From positions 585,314-649,313 of the forward strand of contig NZ_ANOK01000003.1 in the NCBI RefSeq assembly GCF_000331575.1: a stretch of DNA of 64,000 bases, read 5' to 3'. The position numbers were made by a program, and so were the translations under genes. The notes below the pieces were generated by a model. The model ran no database searches. It saw only the letters and a program-made list of their open reading frames with translations, and had not been told where the DNA came from. Of this stretch, positions 42,320 to 50,949 are shown one piece after another (positions within the stretch are counted from its first letter, which is position 1; each line of letters opens with the position of its first letter). The DNA is from Calidifontibacillus oryziterrae. Lineage in GTDB: Bacteria; Bacillota; Bacilli; Bacillales; Bacillaceae_J.

Positions 42320-43144
42320 ATGTTATTAAGGACCAATTTTATGCAACAGTCGATAAATGGAGTTCAAATTGGAAAAGGTTCAGTCGCGTTTCAAGGGGTA
42401 AAATTAAGTGTCCATTGCTTTGTCGTGGATGGCGTTTTAATTGATACAGGTTCAAAATCATTAGAACATGAATTTAAACCATTTTTTAAACAACAAGATT
42501 TAGATCAAGTCGTGATCACACATTTCCATGAAGATCATACAGGTTGCGCCGCCTTTTTACAAAATGAGCTGCAGCTACCTATTTACATGAATGATATTAT
42601 GCTTGATTATTGTAAAAAGAAACCCGATTATCCAATGTATCGAAAGTTGTTTTGGGGAAAACGTAATCCTTTTCATGCTAACGCAATGGGGAGTACTTTT
42701 TCATCTCGCAATGCAATATGGGACGTGATTCACACACCTGGTCATGCTATTGATCATCTTGCGTTTTTAAATAGGGAAACTGGTCAGCTATTTACTGGAG
42801 ATTTATATTGTCAAGAAAAAACAAAAGTTGCTTTACGTGAAGAAAGTATTCCAACCATCATGGACTCCTTAAAAAAAGTATTAACCTATGATTTTGGAGA
42901 CGTGTTTTGCTGTCATGCCGGCTTTTTAAAGGATGGGCGTGTGGCTCTCAAAAGAAAGCTCGATTATTTGATAGAGCTTCAAAGCAAAACAATTAATCTC
43001 TATGAAGATGGCTTAACAACACAACAGATTTGCAATCAGCTATTTCCAAAAAAATATCCCATCACCTATTTTTCATTAGGAGAATGGGGCGCTTCACATA
43101 TTATTAATTCGATTATTCGCGAATATAGGAAGGCAACTGAGTAA
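42320..43144 (+). CDS. Metallo-beta-lactamase-fold hydrolase
   Basis: About 274 residues from ATG 42320 (GGGGGCGTTTTG upstream); the frame is open to 42278. 'VDGVLIDTGS', the metal motif THFHEDHTG, 'IHTPGHAIDHLAFL', 'TGDLYCQEKTKVAL' and 'DVFCCHAGF' complete the five MBL motifs. The ' ... TTQQICNQLFPKKYPITYFS' tail resembles MBL hydrolases of the YflN/glyoxalase-II-like group. Its last seven codons plus stop form the first unit of the tandem array at 43111. Confidence 0.85.
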   Translation: MLLRTNFMQQSINGVQIGKGSVAFQGVKLSVHCFVVDGVLIDTGSKSLEHEFKPFFKQQDLDQVVITHFHEDHTGCAAFLQNELQLPIYMNDIMLDYCKKKPDYPMYRKLFWGKRNPFHANAMGSTFSSRNAIWDVIHTPGHAIDHLAFLNRETGQLFTGDLYCQEKTKVALREESIPTIMDSLKKVLTYDFGDVFCCHAGFLKDGRVALKRKLDYLIELQSKTINLYEDGLTTQQICNQLFPKKYPITYFSLGEWGASHIINSIIREYRKATE

Positions 43145-43250
43145 GTTGATTATTCGCGAATATAGGAAGGCAACTGAGTAAGTCGATTATTCGCGAACAT
43201 AGAAAGGCAACTGAGTAACTCGATTGTTCGCGAACATAGGAAGGCAACTG
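43111..43250. repeat. 37-bp tandem array derived from the 3' end of the MBL gene
   Basis: Four units of 37 bp start at 43111, 43148, 43185 and 43222 (the last is partial). The first unit is coding: GATTATTCGCGAATATAGGA + AGGCAACTGAGTAA, i.e. the final codons and stop of the hydrolase gene. The later units are 2-5 bases different and non-coding, so the array was made by repeated duplication of the gene's own tail. Confidence 0.9.
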
Positions 43251-43309
43251 TGAAACTTTTGGAGATGAGAGTCGATTAATTTGAAATTCTAGTACGATTT
43301 TTAATTTTT

Positions 43310-43330
43310 CGGACATCAGATCCGTTATTT
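43310..43330 (+). repeat. Dispersed short repeat, copy C
   Basis: CGGACATCAGATCCGTTATT plus T, identical over 20 of 21 bases to copy A at 4423 and fully to copy B (inverted) at 35170. Confidence 0.65.
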
Positions 43331-43342
43331 ATCTAAATAAAT

Positions 43343-44800
43343 TTAAAAATCCAACTCTCCCAACTTTTCATAAGCATGGCTTCTTGTTAAATTAAGAGAT
43401 TGCCAGCCACTGCTTTTTAAAAACTCTCTTTCCTCTTTCCGCTGCTTTAATAATTCTTCCAAGCCTTGAACATTTCGATTTTTTTCATAGAGTTCAATCA
43501 GCGCTAGAAGCCCTGTGGATGAGAATCGATTTAAATAGGTAATATCGATTTTTCCAGTTGCCTCATAGCGGGCAATATTTTGTTCGACAACGATCATATC
43601 GAGGTTTACGACATTAATACCTGTATAATAAATGAGTGAAGCAATGAAATAAAAATGGAACAAGGATAGCTTCTCAAGCCAAATTTTGACAAGTGTATAT
43701 GCAAAGATAACCATAAGGAAGATCATAAACGAATGCACAAGCACCCTTGTAAATGTGAATCCATATGCGTCTTCATACATCATCATTCGCATGAAAGCTG
43801 ATACAAGAATAACTCCGCTTGATAAAACAAGAACCGTTAAGGCGATACGGATTGCTTTTTTTAAGTGCCCTAGTGAACTCTTTGTAAAATAAATAACCGC
43901 AATCGTGACGGATAAATTAATGATCGTAACAAATAACAATTCAAAAAAACCGCGTCTTGCATATTCTGCGTAGGTGTAGCCATCTCCAAGCGTGCCACTA
44001 AAAAAGTATTTGAATTGAACCGCAACAAATAGTATATAAACTAAGTCGAGAAGCAACAGTACAGTGAGAGCAATCACTCCATCCACTGAGATTGGCTTAA
44101 GAGTACTCTCTTTACTGAAAACTTCCATATTTTTTTGCAAAAGAGACTGAAAAAATCCAAAGAAAAGGAATGTGTAAATAACAATAATGACTATACGAAA
44201 AACAAAATCATCATTGAAGTTAAGTAATGTTGTGATGCCACTTAAAAGCTTTCCAAATTGGGCATCAGCTGAAATCAATAAATTAAGAATAATAAATAAA
44301 AACGGAACTGAAATCACAAAACCAATCAAGATCTTTTTCCATACTTCAAATTGCTTTTGATTGTCCCCCTGTTTGAATAGCTTTGCTATATATTTTGTGA
44401 AAAGTGCACTATAGCGAAGCCCATCAATCAATCGACGGACGATGTAATATATAAAAAGCAAGTGATTCCAATTAATTTTTTTCGGCGAAGTTATTAAAAC
44501 AAGATGGAAGATAACAAGAATTGGGATCACCAACGTATTTAATGCATAAAACAGGGCTGTGTCGTTTATAAAATAGCCTGCTGATAATAGCCAAATTGAA
44601 ATTAACAGTAAATAGCCAAACCTTTGATGAGTAAACGGATATGATCGAAATCTCCAGAAAAATAGTGCATAAAATGCAACAATAAAAACAAAATACGAAA
44701 TGCCAATTTGGTTTCTAAAAAATGCTTCCTCGGCCACAATCCCTACGAATAAGCACAACAGCAAAAACAACCAGTCGATCTTTTCGATTTTGACGTCCAA
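43343..44800 (-). CDS. DUF4173-like polytopic membrane protein
   Basis: About 485 residues starting at TTG 44800 (LDVKIEKIDWLFLLL), which has GGAGGAG six bases upstream; the ATG frame at 44884 would run through the operator region and lacks a ribosome binding site. Twelve or so spans, a middle cytoplasmic loop 'KLFKQGDNQKQFEVWKKILI' and a soluble C-terminal tail with 'YEKNRNVQGLEELLKQRKEE'. The length and 'YAEYARRGFFELLFVTIINL' suggest DUF4173. It follows the PadR/HAAS pair and shares their operator, so it is probably a member of the same membrane-stress regulon. Confidence 0.75.
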   Translation of the reverse strand: MDVKIEKIDWLFLLLCLFVGIVAEEAFFRNQIGISYFVFIVAFYALFFWRFRSYPFTHQRFGYLLLISIWLLSAGYFINDTALFYALNTLVIPILVIFHLVLITSPKKINWNHLLFIYYIVRRLIDGLRYSALFTKYIAKLFKQGDNQKQFEVWKKILIGFVISVPFLFIILNLLISADAQFGKLLSGITTLLNFNDDFVFRIVIIVIYTFLFFGFFQSLLQKNMEVFSKESTLKPISVDGVIALTVLLLLDLVYILFVAVQFKYFFSGTLGDGYTYAEYARRGFFELLFVTIINLSVTIAVIYFTKSSLGHLKKAIRIALTVLVLSSGVILVSAFMRMMMYEDAYGFTFTRVLVHSFMIFLMVIFAYTLVKIWLEKLSLFHFYFIASLIYYTGINVVNLDMIVVEQNIARYEATGKIDITYLNRFSSTGLLALIELYEKNRNVQGLEELLKQRKEEREFLKSSGWQSLNLTRSHAYEKLGELDF

Positions 44801-44834
44801 TTTCGTCTCCTCCAAATCTATATAGTTTGTTATT

Positions 44835-44876
44835 CTATGTATATAGAAATTATTTGTATATAGAAATTCTATGTAG
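44835..44876. promoter_or_regulatory. Repeated PadR-type operator in front of the DUF4173 gene
   Basis: GTATATAGAAATTCTAT (44856-44872) and the partial copies TATATAGAAATT (44840-44851) and TTCTATGTA lie between the HAAS gene and the DUF4173 start. The 17-base sequence also occurs in front of padR at 45888-45904. ATAGAA-A-TTCTAT is a dyad. Confidence 0.65.
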
Positions 44877-44891
44877 ATAGGCAAAAAAAGC

Positions 44892-45530
44892 TTAAACAGA
44901 AGCTCTTTTCCCCCATCTGTAGCTAAGTAAACATACTGGGTATAAAAGCAAAGTGAATAAAATGCAGATCCCGATAAAAGTTTCTGTTAACAATGGGCTG
45001 AACCATTCATGAGGAATAATCCGAAACACGGTCAGTACCATAAGTGAAAGATTCGGGATTAAAGCTAGCAGGAATGTTCCTTTCAACAATTTCAAGCCTT
45101 TATGACCAAATGTCCTACCTATTTCATAGCCAAGCAATGCCCAAAATAACATGTAAATCAGTGCAATCAATATCGGAATAGAGGATAACTGAACCCAAAG
45201 ATCAGTTATCCAGTTCCAATCAAACAAATTATGCGCTATAGTGAGTGCTGCTCCCCCACCAAAAAACATGATATTAACAGCAACAAACAGCCATTTCATA
45301 TTGCTTGGTGTAACCGAAAGCTCCTCTTTCCACATTGCGGCAATCTCTTCAGGTGTACCAAACCTTGAATAGACTTGATTTTGGATTTCAGACTCATCTT
45401 CTTGCTCGTTGAGGTTTGCAAAAAGCTCATCAAGATGAGTCTCATATTCCTTTAAAATCGACTCTTTTTCTGCGTGATTTTCCAGAGATCGTGCAAGTTG
45501 TGCTAAAAAATCATTCTTCAGCCGTTCCAT
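44892..45530 (-). CDS. HAAS-domain (DUF1700-like) membrane protein
   Basis: About 212 residues from ATG 45530 ([16 protein letters not shown]). The N-terminal 70 residues are the HAAS signalling domain: '[20 protein letters not shown]', '[20 protein letters not shown]'. Four or five spans follow. HAAS proteins are typically encoded directly after a PadR gene, as here (overlap of 20 bases with the upstream padR), and are thought to transmit a membrane signal. Confidence 0.85.
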   Translation of the reverse strand: MERLKNDFLAQLARSLENHAEKESILKEYETHLDELFANLNEQEDESEIQNQVYSRFGTPEEIAAMWKEELSVTPSNMKWLFVAVNIMFFGGGAALTIAHNLFDWNWITDLWVQLSSIPILIALIYMLFWALLGYEIGRTFGHKGLKLLKGTFLLALIPNLSLMVLTVFRIIPHEWFSPLLTETFIGICILFTLLLYPVCLLSYRWGKRASV

Positions 45531-45870
45531 GTTTTTTTCTCCCAATCACCTTGTTCATAACGGATACAAAGTCGTTCCATTCTCGGGTTTTTTCAAGAAG
45601 CATGTCTCTCCCTGCCTCGGTAATCCGATAATATTTCCTAGCAGGTCCCTTCTCCTGTTCTTGCCAATAGCATTCAATATATTCCTGCTTTTCAAGCTTA
45701 TGAAGAGCTGGATAAAGCGTGCCTTCCTTGAAGGAAAACTCGTTCCCACTGCGGTTCTCCAGTTCTTTTACAAGCTCGTAACCATACATATCTCGCTCCG
45801 CTAGCAGTTGCAGCAGCAATAGCGATGTACTTCCTTTTACCAATTCTCGATTAAACATCCTATTTATCAC
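45511..45870 (-). CDS. PadR-family transcriptional regulator
   Basis: A 119-residue PadR with the N-terminal winged helix ('[20 protein letters not shown]', '[20 protein letters not shown]', '[20 protein letters not shown]'). It starts the padR-HAAS operon, and dyads GTATATAGAAATTCTAT just upstream are probably its operators. Such pairs respond to cell-envelope agents in other bacilli. Confidence 0.9.
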   Translation of the reverse strand: MINRMFNRELVKGSTSLLLLQLLAERDMYGYELVKELENRSGNEFSFKEGTLYPALHKLEKQEYIECYWQEQEKGPARKYYRITEAGRDMLLEKTREWNDFVSVMNKVIGRKKHGTAEE

Positions 45871-45888
45871 CTACCTAGAATTATTAGG

Positions 45889-45905
45889 TATATAGAAATT
45901 CTATA
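45889..45905. promoter_or_regulatory. PadR operator in front of padR
   Basis: TATATAGAAATTCTATA is a dyad (ATAGAA-A-TTCTAT) 19 bases upstream of the padR start, preceded by a second dyad CCTAGAATTATTAGG. The same sequence precedes the DUF4173 gene, consistent with autoregulation and co-regulation. Confidence 0.65.
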
Positions 45906-46342
45906 CTTATATGGATTAAATGTAAAGTGAAAATTTAATTAGTGAAAATTTAATTATAGGTGTTGTATACACTGTTTCTAAGAATGTTTTTGGGTGATTA
46001 TAGTAACCACTGTTTGCTGTTCACTTTACTTTGTGGAAAGTCTTCTATAAATAATTATTTATGAATTCTACACATTTCTGATTATTTTTATCGTCTTTTG
46101 AACTCTTGCCAATTATGTAGTGTTTTTCTTTAATAGTAAAAGGATCTTCAACTTTTTCACTACCCTGCTATTTTAATGTTACTATGAATTTCACTTTTTG
46201 CATTAGAAAATTTTATAGTTTGTAATCAGTAAAATTTTCAAACTATAAATTGTTAAGTTTTGTTACATTCGTACAAGATTATTTTGAAAAGTTGCATATT
46301 CTTCCTACTATAACAAAACTAATATTCCTAGGAGTGATATAA
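45906..46342. other. Gene-free stretch upstream of the coat cluster
   Basis: A-T-rich DNA with no ORF and no strong hairpin. CATATTCTT at 46297-46305 resembles a SigmaK -10 (CATA-N3-TA) without a convincing -35. Confidence 0.4.
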
Positions 46343-46561
46343 GTGAGTGAATCACATCAAAACACAGTGATCCCAAGTAAAGTGATAGATTTGTTAGTTA
46401 ATGATATTTTTCAAAAAAACGGCATCAATCTCGAGGATGGAAAAGGAAAACTATCTGTAGAGGATAAGCAAATGATCAAGGAGTTGGTTGAGGATCTACG
46501 CCTGCAAGTCGAGGCATTTTTAAAAAAGGATATTCCTTCAGTCAACTCCGATGCTGATTAA
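46343..46561 (+). CDS. CotW-like spore coat protein
   Basis: A 72-residue protein starting at GTG 46343 (TAGGAGTGATATAA upstream). 'SKVIDLLVNDIFQKNGINLE' and 'LSVEDKQMIKELVEDLRLQV' align well, from memory, with the N-terminal part of B. subtilis CotW, a coat protein encoded in the cotVWXYZ cluster. It sits directly upstream of a CotX-like gene, the same order partner as in that cluster, which supports the assignment. A terminator follows at 46575. Confidence 0.7.
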   Translation: MSESHQNTVIPSKVIDLLVNDIFQKNGINLEDGKGKLSVEDKQMIKELVEDLRLQVEAFLKKDIPSVNSDAD

Positions 46562-46574
46562 AGTGGAAAAATAA

Positions 46575-46597
46575 CGCCCAACGAGGGCGATTTTTTT
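46575..46597 (+). terminator. Terminator after the cotW-like gene
   Basis: CGCCC and GGGCG arms with a 5-base loop, followed by TTTTTTT. Confidence 0.75.
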
Positions 46598-46644
46598 ATT
46601 TTATGTAAAAAAACACATATACACAAGCACTGCGTGGAAAAACT

Positions 46645-46653
46645 CATATATTA
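46645..46653 (+). promoter_or_regulatory. SigmaK-like -10 element of the cotX-like gene
   Basis: CATATATTA matches the SigmaK -10 consensus CATA-N3-TA and lies 35 bases upstream of the CotX start; no clear -35 (AC) is seen at the usual 15-16 base distance. SigmaK drives late mother-cell coat genes, so the location is sensible. Confidence 0.4.
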
Positions 46654-46687
46654 AATTTAAACGTAAGGAAAGGTGGTGAAATATAAG

Positions 46688-47449
46688 ATGTCTTCGAAAA
46701 AAAAGAAAAAGAAATATGATAAAGAGCATGAAAAAAGTAGAAGAGAAAATGGCAAACATGATTCAAATGAGACCTATGAAGAATCATATGATCATTTTTT
46801 TGATTTTCTATCAAAGGAACAACAATCCTCTACCGAGCCAGGTGATAACTTCTCTTCTTCAAAGCAATACGACGACGACAACGTAGAGGACAAGGTATTC
46901 GTAGAGTGGAACTCTGGTGAACATTCAGACGAAACTGAGGCATCTATTGATAAATCATTTGAATATCGATCAAAGGGGGATAAACAAATGGAACATCATT
47001 CTTGTGAGTACACATCCTTAGGCCATGACGAGGAACATTCAGATTATGGTTACCGTGGTCATAAAGATTCTCACTCTGCAGATGTAGTTCAAGATACAGA
47101 CCAATTTGCCGCTTTCGGACAAGATTCTGATGAATTTATCTTTGTCAAAGATTCTTGCAATATTATGGTCCAAACAACCGACACACAAGCAGCGGTATCT
47201 ATTCAAATTGCTTTACAGTTAGCGATTGCCCTAGTTGTTAGAATAACACTTGCTGATTCAGATCAAGGCCAAAGTGTGTTAGAAGACTTACTGCAATATT
47301 TTGATTCTGAACAAAGTAATTATCAAAAAATCTGCATTGAAAATTCAAAGGACGTTACAGTTATTACAACTGACACAGATGTGGCTGCAAACATTCAAGC
47401 TTTATTAGAAGTATTACTCTCTTTAGTTGCTAAAATCGACGTTTTATAA
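46688..47449 (+). CDS. CotX-family spore coat protein with long acidic N-terminus
   Basis: About 253 residues from ATG 46688 (AAAGGTGG upstream). The C-terminal 110 residues hold two CotX (PF07552-type) repeats: 'ICHMVQTTDTQAAVSIQIAL' style at 'CNIMVQTTDTQAAVSIQIAL' and 'VTVITTDTDVAANIQALLEV'. The first 145 residues are charged and low-complexity (Lys-rich, then Glu/Asp/His-rich), probably disordered and cross-linkable. Coat proteins of this kind form the insoluble outer coat/exosporium base layer. Longer than the usual 140-180 residues. Confidence 0.85.
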   Translation: MSSKKKKKKYDKEHEKSRRENGKHDSNETYEESYDHFFDFLSKEQQSSTEPGDNFSSSKQYDDDNVEDKVFVEWNSGEHSDETEASIDKSFEYRSKGDKQMEHHSCEYTSLGHDEEHSDYGYRGHKDSHSADVVQDTDQFAAFGQDSDEFIFVKDSCNIMVQTTDTQAAVSIQIALQLAIALVVRITLADSDQGQSVLEDLLQYFDSEQSNYQKICIENSKDVTVITTDTDVAANIQALLEVLLSLVAKIDVL

Positions 47450-47472
47450 ACTGTATTATAGTTTAGTGGAAC

Positions 47473-48033
47473 GATCACATAAGTTTTATGTTACCAAAAC
47501 GATGTAAGTTTCAATTTGGTGACGATAAAACGGATTTACTATCAGCAAAACGATTGAATTTTCGATTTGGTGACGATAAAACGGATTTACTATCAGCAAA
47601 ACGATGTAAGTTTCAATTTGGTGACGATAAAACGGATTTACTATCAGCAAAACGATTGGATTTTTGATTTGGTGACGATAAAACGGATTTACTATCAGCA
47701 AAACGATTGAATTTTCGATTTGGTGACGATAAAACGGATTTACTATCAGCAAAACGATTGAATTTTCAATTTGGTGACGATAAAACGGATTTACTATCAG
47801 CAAAACGATGTAAGTTTCAATTTGGTGACGATAAAACGGATTTACTATCAGCAAAACGATTGAAGTTTCAATTTGGTGACGATAAAACGGATTTACTATC
47901 AGCAAAACGATTGAATTTTCGATTTGGTGACGATAAAACGGATTTACTATCAGCAAAACGATTGGATTTTCGATTTGGTGACGATAAAACGGATTTATCT
48001 ACTTCAAATGGGTGCATATTCGAATTTAACGGT
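47473..48033. repeat. Minisatellite array 2: ten 51-bp units plus a degenerate unit
   Basis: Units start every 51 bases from 47524 to 47983, with a diverged leading unit at 47473, 24 bases after the CotX stop codon. The core is GATAAAACGGATTTACTATC + AGCAAAACGAT, the variable part TGAATTTTCGATTTGGTGAC. The unit is clearly related to array 1 at 13.8-14.7 kb. Stop-free frames on both strands are artefacts of the 51-bp period; no ribosome binding site supports them. Confidence 0.9.
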
Positions 48034-48131
48034 GGATAACGCTGATTAATATTGGATAATGCGAGTGTAAACATGGTTAACATAATGAGGTTTTTAAATG
48101 AAAATTTCAAAAATATAAAGAGGTGAAAAAA

Positions 48132-48560
48132 ATGGCAGAAAAAAAATGGAGAGCTTTAGATAGTTGCGATATTGATAAAAAAACGGAAACCGATGTAATG
48201 CAAGAAGCGGATCAATTAGCTTTAAATGAACAAAAATCATTTGAATGGATTATCGTTAAAGATTCTGAGCAAGTTACTGTTCATTCAACTGACACCCAAG
48301 TCGCTGTATCCTTACAAGCTGCAATACAAGTTGCCATTGCGATTGTCATTACGTTAACTCTTGGAGATAGCCAAAAAGGAAATGCAGTCGTTCAAGACTT
48401 AAAGCAATTCTTTAAAAATAAACAACGAAATACACAAAAAACAGTTATACATGGCTCGAAGAACGTCGAAGTCATAACAACAGATACCCAAGTAGCTGTT
48501 AATATTCAAGCATTACTACAAATCCTAGTTGCTATCGTGGCAAAACTAGATGCTTTGTAA
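48132..48560 (+). CDS. CotX/CotV-family spore coat protein
   Basis: About 142 residues from ATG 48132 (AAGAGGTG upstream). Two CotX-type repeats are complete: 'EQVTVHSTDTQVAVSLQAAI' and 'KNVEVITTDTQVAVNIQALL', each ending in a hydrophobic helix and the terminal 'AKLDAL'. A short charged N-terminus precedes them. This is the second CotX-family gene of the cluster, separated from the first by the 51-bp array. A terminator follows at 48660. Confidence 0.9.
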   Translation: MAEKKWRALDSCDIDKKTETDVMQEADQLALNEQKSFEWIIVKDSEQVTVHSTDTQVAVSLQAAIQVAIAIVITLTLGDSQKGNAVVQDLKQFFKNKQRNTQKTVIHGSKNVEVITTDTQVAVNIQALLQILVAIVAKLDAL

Positions 48561-48659
48561 ACGTATGCCCCACTAAATTTAACTTCAGAGATTATCAAAA
48601 TATGTAAACACTTCAATAATCAACATCTCTCTATAAGACTAGCTCCTTAAACAAAAAAT

Positions 48660-48681
48660 CTCCTCAGACTGTGCTGAGGAG
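48660..48681. terminator. Terminator after the second coat gene
   Basis: CTCCTCAG and CTGAGGAG form a perfect 8-bp stem with a 6-base loop; A-rich DNA on both sides makes it weakly bidirectional. Confidence 0.65.
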
Positions 48682-48780
48682 ATATAAAAATAAACGCTTG
48701 TACACATATTGACTTGTGAAAATTTTCATGCTTTCACAATTATTATCATTGCACCATTAATGTAAAGCTTATAAATTATT

Positions 48781-48970
48781 GTGCATTGTACAGTATCGCA
48801 CAAACTTGTGCGCATTTTCGCATTGTACTACCTAACTTGTGCGCATTTTCGCATTGTACTACCTAACTTGTGCACATTTTCGCATTGTACTACGTTGTCC
48901 TAACTTGTGCACATTTTCGTATTGTACAAGGTTGTTATAACTTGTGCGCAATTCGCATTGTACAACATCG
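48781..48970. repeat. 31-37-bp palindrome-rich tandem repeats
   Basis: AACTTGTGCGCATTTTCGCA + TTGTACTACCT repeats from 48803, 48834 and 48865 with 31-bp spacing, then twice more with 37-bp spacing (48902, 48939). TTGTGCGCA and TTGTAC make each unit partly self-complementary. No gene in this stretch. Confidence 0.8.
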
Positions 48971-49100
48971 TCCAAAATTGAGTAAATTTGTTGCTTGTAC
49001 ATTATTGCACAATCTTGAATATTACTGCATAGCCATGTACATAATTGAACAATGTTAATTACACTTTTACATTAATATTACCGCCTACAGCCTATACTCG

Positions 49101-49250
49101 TAGTACCATTACAACGATTTTAAGCTCCTAGTACCATTACAACGATTTTAATCTCCTAGTTCCATTACAACAATCAATACTACCTTCAATCTCCTAGTTC
49201 CATTACAACAATCAATACCTTCAATCTCCTAGTTCCATTACAACGACCTT
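49101..49250. repeat. Five 28-38-bp tandem repeats
   Basis: CTCCTAGTACCATTACAACG-type units start at 49101, 49129, 49157, 49195 and 49230. They end 40 bases before the mqo stop codon. Confidence 0.75.
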
Positions 49251-49290
49251 AACTTCCATCAATACTAGATTTTCAGAATCTCAACAACTT

Positions 49291-50841
49291 TTAACTATAA
49301 ACTAATTCTTTTTCTTCGGTAACGATCTGTTCGACTACTTCGGCAGTGTCTAGCTCTTGATCAACTAGACCAAGCGTTTGCGCCGTAGAAGTATGAATTT
49401 CATCTAAAAGCCACGGATTATCCATTAGTGACACACCGAAGGAAGGAATCATTTCTTTAATTTTCGGGTACCACTCTTCCATATGTTGCGGGAAGCATTT
49501 TTCGATTACCTCTAGCATAACATGAACGGCAGTAGAAGCACCTGGTGACGCACCAAGTAGTGCTGCGATAGAACCGTCAGCAGCCGTAATAACTTCCGTA
49601 CCAAATTGTAGGGTTCCGATGCCACCTTCAATTGTATCCTTTATAACTTGTACACGTTGACCTGCTACAACTATATCCCAATCTTCATTTTTTGCGCTCG
49701 GGATAAATTCACGTAACTCATCCATACGCTTTTCCTTCGATAACATGACTTGCTCAATCAAGTATTTTGTCAAAGGAATATTCTTCAAGCCAGCTACGAT
49801 CATCGTGATAATATTATCCGGTTTCATTGATGTGATTAAATCGAACATTGACCCCGTCTTTAAAAACTTTGGTGAAAAGCCGGCATATGGCCCAAACAAC
49901 AATGATTTTTTATTATTAATATATCTTGTATCAAGATGTGGTACAGACATTGGTGGAGCTCCAACCTTTGCTTTGCCGTATACTTTGGCATGATGTTCTT
50001 CGACAACATCTGGATTGTTACACACCATAAATAGGCCGCTTACCGGGAATCCACCAATATGCTTTCCTTCTGGAATACCAGACTTTTGCAATAAATGTAG
50101 GCTTCCACCACCGCTACCAATAAAGACAAATTTTGCTATATGGCGTTCAGTAGTATTGCTCTTAAGATTCCGAACCTTCAATTCCCATAAGCCGTCGGAA
50201 GTACGTTTAATATCATCAACACTATGGTTGTAATTGATGTTAATATTTTTACTTTCTAAATGGTTAAACAACATACGTGTTAAAGCCCCGAAGTTAACAT
50301 CAGTTCCAGAATCAATTTTTGTCGCCGCTATAGGATCATTTCCTGCGCGATCCTGCATCATGAGCGGTATCCATTCTTTTAGCATTTCTGGATCATCGGA
50401 AAATTCCATACCTTCAAATAGTAGATTGTTAGATAATGCTTCAAAACGTTTCTTTAAAAACTCTACGTTTTGTTCCCCTTGTACAAAACTAATATGAGGC
50501 AATGGCATGATAAAATCGTGTGGATTGTGAATCAATCCATTTTTTACAAGATAAGACCAAAATTGCATTGATACTTGGAACTGTTCATTAACAGTTATAG
50601 CTTTACTTACATCAACAGATCCATCCGGTTTTTCGACCGTGTAATTTAGCTCGCATAATGCGGCGTGTCCCGTTCCCGCATTGTTCCATTCATTCGAGCT
50701 TTCCTCTCCAGCGTTTGCTAGTTTTTCAAACACTGTAATCTCCCATTGAGGTACTAATTCTTTCAAGAGTGTACCTAAAGTCGCACTCATGATTCCGGCG
50801 CCAATTAAAATGACGTCTGTTTTCGTCTCTTTGCTGCTCAT
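49291..50841 (-). CDS. mqo: Malate:quinone oxidoreductase
   Basis: About 516 residues from ATG 50841 (AAAGGGGAAAAGGTTGGGAAAA upstream); the frame is open further but lacks a better start. '[20 protein letters not shown]' with [13 protein letters not shown] is the FAD Rossmann motif; '[20 protein letters not shown]' and '[20 protein letters not shown]' are hallmark Mqo segments, and '[20 protein letters not shown]' the C-terminal flavin contact. The enzyme oxidises malate to oxaloacetate and passes electrons to menaquinone. Its leader carries a hairpin and a tandem operator-like repeat. Confidence 0.95.
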   Translation of the reverse strand: MSSKETKTDVILIGAGIMSATLGTLLKELVPQWEITVFEKLANAGEESSNEWNNAGTGHAALCELNYTVEKPDGSVDVSKAITVNEQFQVSMQFWSYLVKNGLIHNPHDFIMPLPHISFVQGEQNVEFLKKRFEALSNNLLFEGMEFSDDPEMLKEWIPLMMQDRAGNDPIAATKIDSGTDVNFGALTRMLFNHLESKNININYNHSVDDIKRTSDGLWELKVRNLKSNTTERHIAKFVFIGSGGGSLHLLQKSGIPEGKHIGGFPVSGLFMVCNNPDVVEEHHAKVYGKAKVGAPPMSVPHLDTRYINNKKSLLFGPYAGFSPKFLKTGSMFDLITSMKPDNIITMIVAGLKNIPLTKYLIEQVMLSKEKRMDELREFIPSAKNEDWDIVVAGQRVQVIKDTIEGGIGTLQFGTEVITAADGSIAALLGASPGASTAVHVMLEVIEKCFPQHMEEWYPKIKEMIPSFGVSLMDNPWLLDEIHTSTAQTLGLVDQELDTAEVVEQIVTEEKELVYS

Positions 50842-50893
50842 TTTTCCCAACCTTTTCCCCTTTGATTTCCGATAAGAGTTAGGCGCCTTTTTT

Positions 50894-50918
50894 AGGCGCT
50901 TCATGCCAAAGAGCGCCT
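50894..50918 (-). promoter_or_regulatory. Hairpin in the mqo leader
   Basis: AGGCGCT and AGCGCCT form a perfect 7-bp stem around an 11-base loop, with a second GGCGCC palindrome directly next to it. It lies 53-77 bases upstream of the mqo start and could pause or regulate transcription; it lacks a U-run, so it is not a standard terminator. Confidence 0.45.
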
Positions 50919-50949
50919 AATCACATATCTTGTATTATTTAATTATGAT

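Noticed and set aside
44800..44884. Upstream extension of the DUF4173 frame
   Set aside because: It would translate the repeated operator region; the TTG at 44800 has GGAGGAG at the proper distance.
47473..48033. CRISPR-like array
   Set aside because: Units are direct repeats with no unique spacers, the 'conserved' part is longer than the variable part, and no cas genes are nearby.
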